Shown: positions 1 through 5,698 of the stretch, piece after piece
Layout: each line of letters begins with the position of its first letter
Numbering within the stretch: the first letter of the stretch is position 1
Origin: an uncultured Pseudomonadota bacterium
Lineage (GTDB): Bacteria > Myxococcota_A > UBA796 > GCA-2862545
Assembly: GCA_937891875.1 (NCBI GenBank)
Contig: CALATR010000621.1
Coordinates: forward strand, 1-9,927
Length of the DNA stretch: 9,927 nt
Direction: 5' to 3'
Made by a program: the position numbers and the translations under genes
Notes under the pieces: generated by a model
What the model was told of the DNA's origin: nothing
The model's input: only the letters and a program-made list of their open reading frames with translations
The model's database searches: none

Positions 1-145
1 CCAGGCGGACTGCCCGGACAGGGTGTGCGCACGGTGGAACAGTCGAGTGGGGGTGACGGAGGGCGGCCCGGGCGGCGTGGTGCGCAGAAAACGGGGCTTC
101 GAGGCGAGGGGCCGCGCCCAGGACCGAACACCCCCCGGACTTCCG

Positions 146-1675
146 TCACTCGAAGTCGAAGTACCGCGTGCCTGTCGCGGTGCAGCTGACGCACCCGCTC
201 TCGAGGTACGGGCTGAACGCCACGTCGTCGATCCACCAGCCCTGACACGTCGGCGCGGTCCCGTTGCTGTTGGTGCAGTTGGCGAACCCGTCGCCGTCGG
301 ACTTGAAGGTGAACCGATACCGCAGTGTCACGGCATAGCGGTAGTAGCCGTCGTGCGCCCAGGACTTGGAGCAGCTTGTCGTCGACGCGGACGTGGGGCA
401 GGCCGACGGATCGTAGTGCTCGTACATGAAGTCCCAGTCGAGGTCGTCACAGCTCCCGTCCGAGTCGAAGTCCACCCGCCAGCTGTCCATGAATGGGTGG
501 CCGTGGTGCATGTCCCACGTGCCGGGCGTGCCCCGGTGGCGCCTCCCGCCGTTCGTGTCTTTGTACCACCACGCTGGACGCCAGGTGGTGCCGTTGTCGA
601 CGGAATACCAGAGTGTCCTGCTGTCGTCGGTCGGGCTCTGGGAGTGGTCCAGCGGACACGGGTGCGCGGTGCTACCGCCGTTGTTGGTGCCGCACCCGCA
701 GGTCCACAGGTTGGGCGAGCTCGGCGCGGGCCGGGTGCCGGTCTCCTCCGTCTCATAGAAGCTCTGGAAGTGGAAGTGCGACCAGTGGGAACTCGACGTC
801 CAGCTCGCCTCCACCTCGGTCTCGTCGATCAGCCCGTCGCTGTTCAGGTCGGGCACGTCGGGATCGATGCAGGCGGGGTCGTGGGGCTGGACGGCGACCG
901 AGCACAGGTGGCTCGTGGACGCGGCGTTGGGTTGGTAGTGCCCCAGGCCGGCGTTGTTGGCGGCCCAGAACGTCGAGTTCGTCCCGGTCCCCGAGTGTGT
1001 GTAGTTCCAGCGGTCCCCACAGCGGCTCCAGCCAGCGGTTGCATCACTCGAGCCGTCGCCGTCGGAGTCGAGACCTGTGGTCGTCACGTGCCAGAGCCCG
1101 GTGCCGCTCCAGGGCACGGCGCAGCCCTCCGGATGGGTGGTCGAGGTCAGCGACGTCGAGCCCGACGTGATCAGGTCGTCCAGAGAGAGCTGCCCTCCGT
1201 CGAGGACGTCGATCTCGATCCGGCCGATCAGGGACGTAGAGTGCACGCCGTAGAACCCCGTACGAGCGCCCGACTGGGCGGTGCGCCACCGGAACTCCTC
1301 CAGCAGTGCGCCTGCTGTGGAATAGGCGCGAAACCGGAAGAACCGCGGCGCCTCCGACGTGTTCGGAGGGCTGTCGAACACCGGGCCGTTCTCGACGCGG
1401 ATCGAGGCCACGTGGACCGGATCCACGAAGTCGATCCGTAGCGGGGAGGTGGTTGCCGTGAGCGTGATGTGGCCCGTGCCGGTCTCGGTCGCGTTGGTGA
1501 ACTCGGCGTTGTGGCTGAACTTGTACTGGGTGGTCAGCATCCTGGGCGACGAGCCTGAGTAGGGAAACCCGAGGGTCGTCGGCGAGGTGATCTCCGATTC
1601 ATGTCCGAGTGCTGAGGTCTGGGCATTCGCAGTGGTAGGTAGAAAGAGCGAGCAGAAAATGGGTACCAGAACCAT
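146..1675 (-). CDS. Large secreted Cys-rich protein with MAM-like C-terminal domain, function unknown
   Basis: A 509-residue exported protein. Residues 1-18 look like a signal peptide with an A-x-A site (ANA) before Gln19, although the n-region has no Lys or Arg. Residues about 75-172 resemble a beta-sandwich of the kind found before 'choice-of-anchor' domains (RIDF, FYGV, LSLDDL). Residues about 190-490 read like a MAM / immune-inhibitor-A-like module: GLWHVTT near 193, a D-x-D-x-D-G loop at 203-208, a dockerin-like DLNSDGLIDETE loop near 276-287, VDNGTTW near 359, and the closing GWWIDDVAF at 479-487. The mature part has about 14 cysteines, so disulfide bonding outside the cytoplasm is likely. 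There is no lipobox, LPXTG or PEP-CTERM tail. The start is supported by GGAG five bases upstream (1681-1684); the frame is closed by a TAG seven codons above the ATG. I do not recognise a specific function. Confidence 0.8.
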   Translation of the reverse strand: MVLVPIFCSLFLPTTANAQTSALGHESEITSPTTLGFPYSGSSPRMLTTQYKFSHNAEFTNATETGTGHITLTATTSPLRIDFVDPVHVASIRVENGPVFDSPPNTSEAPRFFRFRAYSTAGALLEEFRWRTAQSGARTGFYGVHSTSLIGRIEIDVLDGGQLSLDDLITSGSTSLTSTTHPEGCAVPWSGTGLWHVTTTGLDSDGDGSSDATAGWSRCGDRWNYTHSGTGTNSTFWAANNAGLGHYQPNAASTSHLCSVAVQPHDPACIDPDVPDLNSDGLIDETEVEASWTSSSHWSHFHFQSFYETEETGTRPAPSSPNLWTCGCGTNNGGSTAHPCPLDHSQSPTDDSRTLWYSVDNGTTWRPAWWYKDTNGGRRHRGTPGTWDMHHGHPFMDSWRVDFDSDGSCDDLDWDFMYEHYDPSACPTSASTTSCSKSWAHDGYYRYAVTLRYRFTFKSDGDGFANCTNSNGTAPTCQGWWIDDVAFSPYLESGCVSCTATGTRYFDFE

Positions 1676-1680
1676 TGGGT

Positions 1681-1684
1681 CTCC
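1681..1684 (-). promoter_or_regulatory. Ribosome binding site fixing the start of the secreted protein
   Basis: GGAG on the minus strand, five bases before the ATG at 1675. Another ATG at 1686 lies in a different frame and opens only a short peptide. Confidence 0.6.
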
Positions 1685-1696
1685 ATGGTGGTGTCC

Positions 1697-1900
1697 CTAC
1701 CGTACCAGATGTCCTGCCACCTCACGGGGGACGCCCAGGTCGAGCAGCGGGCGCGCGACCGCGGCGTGCCGGGTGCTTCAGAACACGCAGCCCAGCCGCG
1801 AGGCGATGAACGAGGTCATCAGCTCGCGCTGGCCGGGGGTCCACTGGGACGGGCTGCGCAGGAGCTCCTGGGTCCAGCGCGCGGCCCAGCGGCCCCACAT
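1697..1900 (-). CDS. AhpD-like (CMD fold) segment with in-frame TGA at the CxxC site; possible selenoprotein or remnant
   Basis: Read from ATG at 1900 to TAG at 1697, this frame gives 67 residues interrupted by one TGA (1778-1780). The part before TGA contains ELLRSPSQWTPGQREL and ends in Cys-Val-Phe; the part after begins Ser-Thr-Arg-His. If TGA is read as an amino acid, the motif is C38-x-x-U41-x-x-x-H45, with E26 twelve residues before C38. This is the Glu/Cys/Cys/His spacing of AhpD (E118, C130, C133, H137). The later LGVPREVAGHL also fits the helix that follows in the CMD domain. Third codon positions are almost all G/C on both sides of the TGA, then drift near 1725. Against a functional gene: the C-terminal half of the fold is absent, the RBS is poor (AGGA touching the ATG), and no other start lies just upstream. 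The alternative is a pseudogene with a Cys-to-stop change. Nothing else is seen between 1901 and 2052. Confidence 0.45.
1750..1770 (-). promoter_or_regulatory. Possible bacterial SECIS hairpin downstream of the TGA
   Basis: Counting the T of TGA as 1, minus-strand positions 11-17 (GGCACGC) pair with 25-31 (GCGCGCC), six of seven positions matching with one A-C mismatch. The seven-base loop is CGCGGUC. A GGU in the apical loop about 20-23 bases after UGA is what SelB recognition of E. coli fdhF uses. Hairpins are common in DNA this GC-rich, so this is supporting evidence only. Confidence 0.3.
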
Positions 1901-2052
1901 TCCTGGCCAGGAGTGCTCCTCTCGGCTGGAGAATCCCGGCTCCGTGCACCCTCTATGCGCTCGGTGACTCCGTGGTAGCCGAATGCGGCGACTTGCCGCT
2001 CCCCTCGCGACCCAGCTCCTCCCCGCCGCCGCTCCGTTCTCACGCCCCACCC

Positions 2053-2787
2053 CTACTCCAGCACCCACATCTCCACCTCGATCGCGAACGCCGTGTGCTC
2101 GCAGTCGCCGTCGTCGTTGTCGCCGAAGGTCCGCAGGGCCAGCTCGTGGGCCACGTCGGGCTCGAGCATGGACTGGAGCAGGTCGTCCTCGAAGGCGACC
2201 TCGAAGGGGCCGGGGGTCTCGGTCTGGGGGACCTCGCAGGGGCCGCTGTCGCCGAGGCAGAAGTAGGGGTCGTCGCGCTCGGCGAAGTGGGTGCCGACGA
2301 TGCGGGTCCAGTCCCACTGGGGCACCCCGTCGATCGCGTCGAGTCGGTCGATCGGGTAGCCGCTGCCGCCGCCCAGCAGGACGTTGTCGTCCAGGGTGAG
2401 CGTGATGTGGTCGTCGAAGGTGAGCGAGTCCTGCACCGAGCGGAAGGAGATGGAGCACAGGGTCGCGCCGGGCGGGATCGGCACCTCCCAGCGCTCGACG
2501 ATGCGGGCCTGGTTGTACTCGTTGAGCCGCTCGAGGTTGTCCCCGATGCCCCACGGACACTCCTTCGTGGCGTCGGCGGTCATCTGGGTTGTGAGCAGGG
2601 TCGCGTCCTCGGCGCAGCTCTTCTCCCGCGGCTGCTCCTCGTCGTCGAAGCCGTGGCTGCCGGGCCAGACGTCGAAGTCGTCGTCGACGGGATCGCCGCC
2701 CTCGTCGATGCTCGGTCGCACGCCGTACTCGGAGCAGCCGGCGGCCAGCAGGAACAGCGCTGCGGCCAGGGGGGGAACGAGCCTCAT
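2053..2787 (-). CDS. Small Cys-containing lipoprotein, function unknown
   Basis: A 244-residue lipoprotein. The N-terminus MRLVPPLAAALFLLAAGC carries a classic lipobox (LAAGC, residues 14-18), so Cys18 should be lipidated; the +2 residue is Ser, which favours outer-membrane sorting in Gram-negative bacteria. An acidic, low-complexity linker follows (about 25-55, with DDDFD and FDDEEQ). The rest has six further cysteines (58, 77, 111, 177, 184, 229), suggesting a disulfide-stabilised beta-rich domain with segments such as DDHITLTLDDNVLL and a final AIEVEMWVLE. The chosen ATG has GGAGG five bases upstream; an in-frame GTG at 2814 would add nine residues before the signal peptide and lacks such a site. 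Short lipoproteins starting CSEYGV are, as far as I recall, common in myxobacterial-type genomes. No enzymatic motif is visible. Confidence 0.8.
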   Translation of the reverse strand: MRLVPPLAAALFLLAAGCSEYGVRPSIDEGGDPVDDDFDVWPGSHGFDDEEQPREKSCAEDATLLTTQMTADATKECPWGIGDNLERLNEYNQARIVERWEVPIPPGATLCSISFRSVQDSLTFDDHITLTLDDNVLLGGGSGYPIDRLDAIDGVPQWDWTRIVGTHFAERDDPYFCLGDSGPCEVPQTETPGPFEVAFEDDLLQSMLEPDVAHELALRTFGDNDDGDCEHTAFAIEVEMWVLE

Positions 2788-2792
2788 GGGTG

Positions 2793-2797
2793 CCTCC
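2793..2797 (-). promoter_or_regulatory. Ribosome binding site of the lipoprotein gene
   Basis: GGAGG on the minus strand with five bases to the ATG at 2787. It decides the start in favour of this ATG over the in-frame GTG at 2814. Confidence 0.7.
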
Positions 2798-2901
2798 AGT
2801 ACGCCCGGTCGCACCCAGTGTCGGTCCTTCCCGCCTTACATCCGCTTGCCCTGGCTTGCGGCGAGATGTCAGGGACAACGTCCGTCCCGGCGCACTCGTT
2901 C

Positions 2902-2983
2902 TCAGCGCGGGAACGCCGCCTCCGGCCCGCGGACCTGGGCCAGCTGGTGGGCGCGGATGTGCGGGGCGGTGGTGCGCATGGTC
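2902..2983. repeat. 82-bp direct repeat, copy 1 (displaced copy of the lysR 3' end)
   Basis: Identical over 82 bp to 3679-3760. On the minus strand it encodes the last 27 residues of the LysR protein (MRTTAPHIRAHQLAQ... to AAFPR) and its TGA stop. The shared block begins exactly at the stop codon. The sequence on either side of the two copies is unrelated. Confidence 0.95.
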
Positions 2984-3018
2984 AGGTCCAGGGGCCGCCT
3001 GGCGTCCTCCACCGTCAC
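2902..3018 (-). pseudogene. Chimeric 38-codon frame: start of a gene coupled to abiEi, fused to the lysR tail copy
   Basis: A GTG at 3018 overlaps the abiEi stop (GTGA), the usual coupling for a second gene of a two-gene unit. The first codons read MTVEDARRPLDL with all-G/C third positions, then the frame passes without a break into the 82-bp copy of the LysR C-terminus (TMRTTAPHIRAH...) and stops at its TGA. The simplest reading is that a gene downstream of abiEi, where an AbiEii nucleotidyltransferase toxin is expected, was cut after about 12 codons and joined to the lysR tail. Twelve residues are too few to identify the lost gene. The product, if made, is probably meaningless. Confidence 0.35.
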
Positions 3019-3620
3019 GACGACGCCGCCATGTCCAGATATGGTCGCAGCACGGTGCTGACGCGGGCCCGTTCTGCCGCTTCCCAGAGCTCGTCGATCG
3101 AGCCGGCGCGCCGCTCGACGTAGGCCCGCAGCGCCTCCATGGCGACGTCCAGACCCACGCGGCGTCGAAACCGGAAGCAGTCGGCGACCGTGCGCGCTGG
3201 CGACGTGATCTTCACGGCCACGCGATCCACCTCGTGCGTCTCCACCCCGTGATCGAAGCTCTCGCCCGTGATGCGCACGAGCTGTACGGACACGTCGAGG
3301 GACGTGGGCGGGGCCGCGCCTCGTCGGAGCGTGAGCCAGACGTCCGCTGGCAGCTGCGTCGTCAGGTCGTGGAACGCGAGCGCCGAGAGCAGGCAGATGA
3401 CGCCGTGGGGCACGCGGCTGGCGATCTCGGCGAGGGTGTGGTGCTCCGACACGTCCGCGCCGGGCAGCTCATACAGCCCGCGGCCGACGCGGACGAGATC
3501 TCCGGAACGGATGAGTCGGGTGAGCGTCTTGCTGTCGACGCCGTGCTCGCGGGCGACGGCGGCCCGGAGGATGCCATGCTCCCGGGCCAGATCGAGGGCA
3601 AGCTGGTGGTGAGAGGTCAT
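3015..3620 (-). CDS. Orphan AbiEi-family antitoxin / transcriptional regulator
   Basis: A 201-residue protein matching the type IV toxin-antitoxin AbiEi family. Residues about 5-53 form the N-terminal winged-helix domain (LALDLAREHG..., then LTRLIRSGDLVRVGRGLYELPG, the typical recognition helix and wing). Residues about 60-195 are the AbiEi C-terminal domain, with hallmark stretches HHTLAEIASRVPHGVICLLSAL and SPARTVADCFRFR, ending LRPYLDM. In known systems AbiEi represses its own operon and counters AbiEii, a nucleotidyltransferase toxin. No AbiEii gene follows here, only a 12-codon stub (2902-3018), so it may act as a lone regulator. The start at 3620 fits the family N-terminus; an in-frame ATG at 3668 would add 16 residues and overlaps the operator-like repeat. 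No Shine-Dalgarno is visible, and a promoter just upstream suggests a leaderless mRNA. Codon use is slightly less extreme than in the catabolic operon. Confidence 0.82.
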   Translation of the reverse strand: MTSHHQLALDLAREHGILRAAVAREHGVDSKTLTRLIRSGDLVRVGRGLYELPGADVSEHHTLAEIASRVPHGVICLLSALAFHDLTTQLPADVWLTLRRGAAPPTSLDVSVQLVRITGESFDHGVETHEVDRVAVKITSPARTVADCFRFRRRVGLDVAMEALRAYVERRAGSIDELWEAAERARVSTVLRPYLDMAASS

Positions 3621-3669
3621 GCCGCAAAATCTACTCAGTTGGAGCCTGCTGGCAAGAAATTGCGGCATG
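3618..3669 (-). promoter_or_regulatory. abiEi promoter bracketed by a 10-bp inverted repeat (candidate autorepression operator)
   Basis: CATGCCGCAA at 3618-3627 is the perfect reverse complement of TTGCGGCATG at 3660-3669. Between them on the minus strand lie TTGCCA (3650-3655, five of six to the -35 consensus) and TAGATT (3628-3633, four of six to the -10), separated by 16 bp. The arms therefore touch the -10 on one side and sit just above the -35 on the other, 42 bp centre to centre. AbiEi of Streptococcus binds inverted repeats at its own promoter, so autoregulation is a reasonable inference. The -10 ends seven bases before the ATG. Confidence 0.45.
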
Positions 3670-3678
3670 TCCGATGGA

Positions 3679-3760
3679 TCAGCGCGGGAACGCCGCCTCC
3701 GGCCCGCGGACCTGGGCCAGCTGGTGGGCGCGGATGTGCGGGGCGGTGGTGCGCATGGTC
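3679..3760. repeat. 82-bp direct repeat, copy 2 (native 3' end of lysR)
   Basis: This is the in-place copy, continuous with the rest of the lysR frame and ending at its TGA (3679-3681). It is identical to 2902-2983. The 695 bp between the copies hold abiEi, its promoter and the stub of a second gene. Confidence 0.95.
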
Positions 3761-4620
3761 CGCAGCAGCTCGGCGAGCACGGGGGAGGGGTCGCTGTCGC
3801 GGGTGATGCAGCACAGGCCGACCTGCAGGGCGGGCTCGTCGAGGAGGGGGACGTAGCGGACGCCGGGCACGTGCAGGTTGGTGGCGGAGAAGGGGACCAG
3901 GCAGGCGGCGCCGCTGGTGGCGATCATGGCGATGCCGTGGACCACGTCGGCGACCTCGGCCTGCACGGTGGGGGTGAAGCCGACCCGCGCGCACATGTCC
4001 TGCACCCGGTCGATGAAGCTGGGGCGGTAGCCGGTGGGGAAGAGCACCATGGGCACGCCGTCGAGGTCGGCGAGGTGCACGGCCGGGCGCGCGGCGAGGG
4101 GGTGCTCGGCGGGCAGGGCGACCAGCAGGGGCTCGGAGAGCAGGACCTCGGAGACCAGGCCGGGCACGGGGCGCATGAGGCGGTTGAAGGCGAGGCTGAT
4201 CCGATCCTGCTTCAGGGCCTCGATCTGCTCTTCCTTCACCATGTTGTGCAGCTTGAAGCTCACTTCTGGGAATCGCTCCCGGTGGGCGCGCAGCAGCATG
4301 GGGATGGCGCCGAAGATGGCGGTGCCGAACAGGCCGATCTCCAGCGTGCCGGCGTGCCCCTCCCCGGCGCGGCGCGCCCGTCCCTCGGCGTGCTCGACGT
4401 CGCGGAGCACCTGCCGCGCGTCCTCGAGCAAGACCCGCCCGGCGTCGGTCAGCTCGACGCCGCGGGAGGTCCGCTCGAACAAGGCGGTGTCGAGCTCCGC
4501 CTCCAGCTGCTGGATCTGCCGGGTGAGGGGAGGCTGGGAGATGTGCAGGCGCTGGGCGGCCCGAGTGATGTTGCCCTCTTCGGCGACCACGACGAAGGAG
4601 CGCAGGTGGCGGAGCTCCAT
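3679..4620 (-). CDS. LysR-type transcriptional regulator, likely activator of the meta-cleavage operon
   Basis: A 313-residue LysR-family regulator of normal length. Residues 1-60 are the winged helix-turn-helix (MELRHLRSFVVVAEEGNITR, AAQRLHISQPPLTRQIQQLE, LFERTSRGVELTDAG), very like the CatM/BenM/CbnR/TfdR group that controls aromatic catabolism. Residues about 90-295 form the effector-binding domain (GTLEIGLFGTAIFGAIP, then AEVADVVHGIAMIATSGAACLVPFS). It is transcribed away from the catechol 2,3-dioxygenase gene with 139 bp between the two starts, the standard layout for a LysR activator and its target. The inducer could be a pathway intermediate, but the sequence does not say which. The ATG at 4620 has GAGG five bases upstream (4626-4629); an in-frame ATG at 4641 has no such site. 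The last 82 bp are duplicated at 2902-2983. Confidence 0.93.
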   Translation of the reverse strand: MELRHLRSFVVVAEEGNITRAAQRLHISQPPLTRQIQQLEAELDTALFERTSRGVELTDAGRVLLEDARQVLRDVEHAEGRARRAGEGHAGTLEIGLFGTAIFGAIPMLLRAHRERFPEVSFKLHNMVKEEQIEALKQDRISLAFNRLMRPVPGLVSEVLLSEPLLVALPAEHPLAARPAVHLADLDGVPMVLFPTGYRPSFIDRVQDMCARVGFTPTVQAEVADVVHGIAMIATSGAACLVPFSATNLHVPGVRYVPLLDEPALQVGLCCITRDSDPSPVLAELLRTMRTTAPHIRAHQLAQVRGPEAAFPR

Positions 4621-4625
4621 GCAGA

Positions 4626-4629
4626 CCTC
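4626..4629 (-). promoter_or_regulatory. Ribosome binding site of lysR
   Basis: GAGG on the minus strand, five bases before the ATG at 4620. It favours this start over the in-frame ATG at 4641. Confidence 0.5.
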
Positions 4630-4649
4630 GCTGGCTGTCATGCTCAGAA

Positions 4650-4705
4650 GGTATCGCATACCCGCCCAATCAGTATTGGACCCGCATTTCTCCAGTTTGC
4701 AGAAT
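4650..4705 (+). promoter_or_regulatory. Divergent control region: GTAT/ATAC half-sites, CCAAT palindrome and weak operon promoter
   Basis: GGTAT-CGC-ATACC (4650-4662) is a perfect palindrome, and CCAAT-CAGT-ATTGG (4666-4679) is a second. GTAT occurs at 4651 and 4673, 22 bp apart (two helical turns), with ATAC at 4658. BenM/CatM sites are ATAC-N7-GTAT; here the spacing is N11, so the match is to the half-sites only. A poor -35 (TTGGAC, 4676-4681) and a -10-like CAGAAT (4700-4705) are 18 bp apart. The second palindrome overlaps this -35, as expected for an activator-dependent promoter. Function is inferred from position and symmetry. Confidence 0.35.
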
Positions 4706-4759
4706 CGCCGGACGGAGCAGCTCACCGCCTCCGACGATTCCTTCGACCAGGAGAGACCC

Positions 4760-5695
4760 ATGGCACTCACAGGAGTTCTTCGCCCCGGCCACGTCCAGCT
4801 GCGCATGCTCGACCTGGAAGAAGGCGTGCGGCACTACCGGGACGTGCTCGGCCTGCAAGAGACCGGCCGGGACGATCAAGGCCGCGTCTACCTGAAGGCC
4901 TGGGACGAACGAGATCATTCCAGCGTCATCCTGCGGCAGGCCGACCGCGCTGGCATGGACTTCATGGGCTTCAAGGTCCTCGACGAGGCGACCCTCGACC
5001 AGCTGGAGAAGGACGTTCAAGCCTGGGGCTTGCAGACCGAGCGCCTGCCCGCGGGAGAGCTGATGGAGACCGGGGAGCGCGTGCGCTTCATCATCCCCAG
5101 CGGCCACGCCATCGAGCTGTTCGTACACAAGACCATGGTCGGCAACCCGCTCGGTGAGGTCGATCCGGGCTCCTGGTGCAAGGAGCAGGACACCGGCATC
5201 GCCCCCCTGCGCCTCGATCACGCGCTGCTCTACGGCCCCAACGTCGATCAGGTGCTCGACCTGTTCACCAACGTCCTCGGCTTTCACCTGGCCGAGTACG
5301 TCAACCTGCCCGACACCGACATCAAGGGTGCGCTGTGGCTGGCGTGCTCCAACAAGGCCCACGACATCGCCTTTGTCGTTCACGAGGAGCCCGGCGCCCT
5401 GCACCACGTCTCCTTCCTGCTCGAGAGCTGGGACCGGGTGCTGCGGGCGGCGGACATCATGGCGGCGCACAAGGTGCCGGTCGACATCGGCCCCACCCGC
5501 CACGGCATCACCCGCGGCGGCACCATCTACGCCTGGGACCCGTCGGGCAACCGCTTCGAGACCTTCCAGGGCGGCAACTACTCCTACCCGGACTGGAACC
5601 GGATCGAGTGGTCCTGGGACGGCCTGGGCGCGGGCGGCGGCCTGGACGTGGCCCACCGCAAGCTGCACGAGACCTTCCTCGGCGTGGTGACCTGA
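4760..5695 (+). CDS. dmpB: Catechol 2,3-dioxygenase (extradiol, XylE/DmpB type)
   Basis: Opens catechol between C2 and C3 with O2 to give yellow 2-hydroxymuconic semialdehyde (EC 1.13.11.2), in the cytoplasm. It has 311 residues against 307 for XylE, with two vicinal-oxygen-chelate domains (about 1-145 and 146-300). The Fe(II) ligands are all present: H154 in RLDHALLYG, H216 in LHHVSF and E267 in DPSGNRFETF. Second-shell H201 (HDIAF), H248 (TRHG) and Y257 also match XylE H199, H246 and Y255. The C-terminal FLGVVT resembles FMTVLT of XylE. The ATG has AGGAG six bases upstream (4749-4753). It is the first gene of the operon; the next starts three bases after its stop. No XylT-type ferredoxin, which reactivates this enzyme in pseudomonads, precedes it. 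Confidence 0.96.
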   Translation: MALTGVLRPGHVQLRMLDLEEGVRHYRDVLGLQETGRDDQGRVYLKAWDERDHSSVILRQADRAGMDFMGFKVLDEATLDQLEKDVQAWGLQTERLPAGELMETGERVRFIIPSGHAIELFVHKTMVGNPLGEVDPGSWCKEQDTGIAPLRLDHALLYGPNVDQVLDLFTNVLGFHLAEYVNLPDTDIKGALWLACSNKAHDIAFVVHEEPGALHHVSFLLESWDRVLRAADIMAAHKVPVDIGPTRHGITRGGTIYAWDPSGNRFETFQGGNYSYPDWNRIEWSWDGLGAGGGLDVAHRKLHETFLGVVT

Positions 5696-5698
5696 GCC

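Noticed and set aside
1..145. Possible gene or terminator at the left edge
   Set aside because: No coding motif, RBS or clean stem plus U tract seen.
23..1441. Long plus-strand open frame opposite the secreted protein
   Set aside because: Arg/Val/Gly-rich low-complexity translation with no motif; a by-product of high GC. The minus strand has a signal peptide, RBS and domain signatures.
1985..1999. Perfect GCGGC/GCCGC hairpin about 50 bp after the lipoprotein stop
   Set aside because: Five-bp stem without a U tract on either strand; not a convincing terminator in GC-rich DNA.
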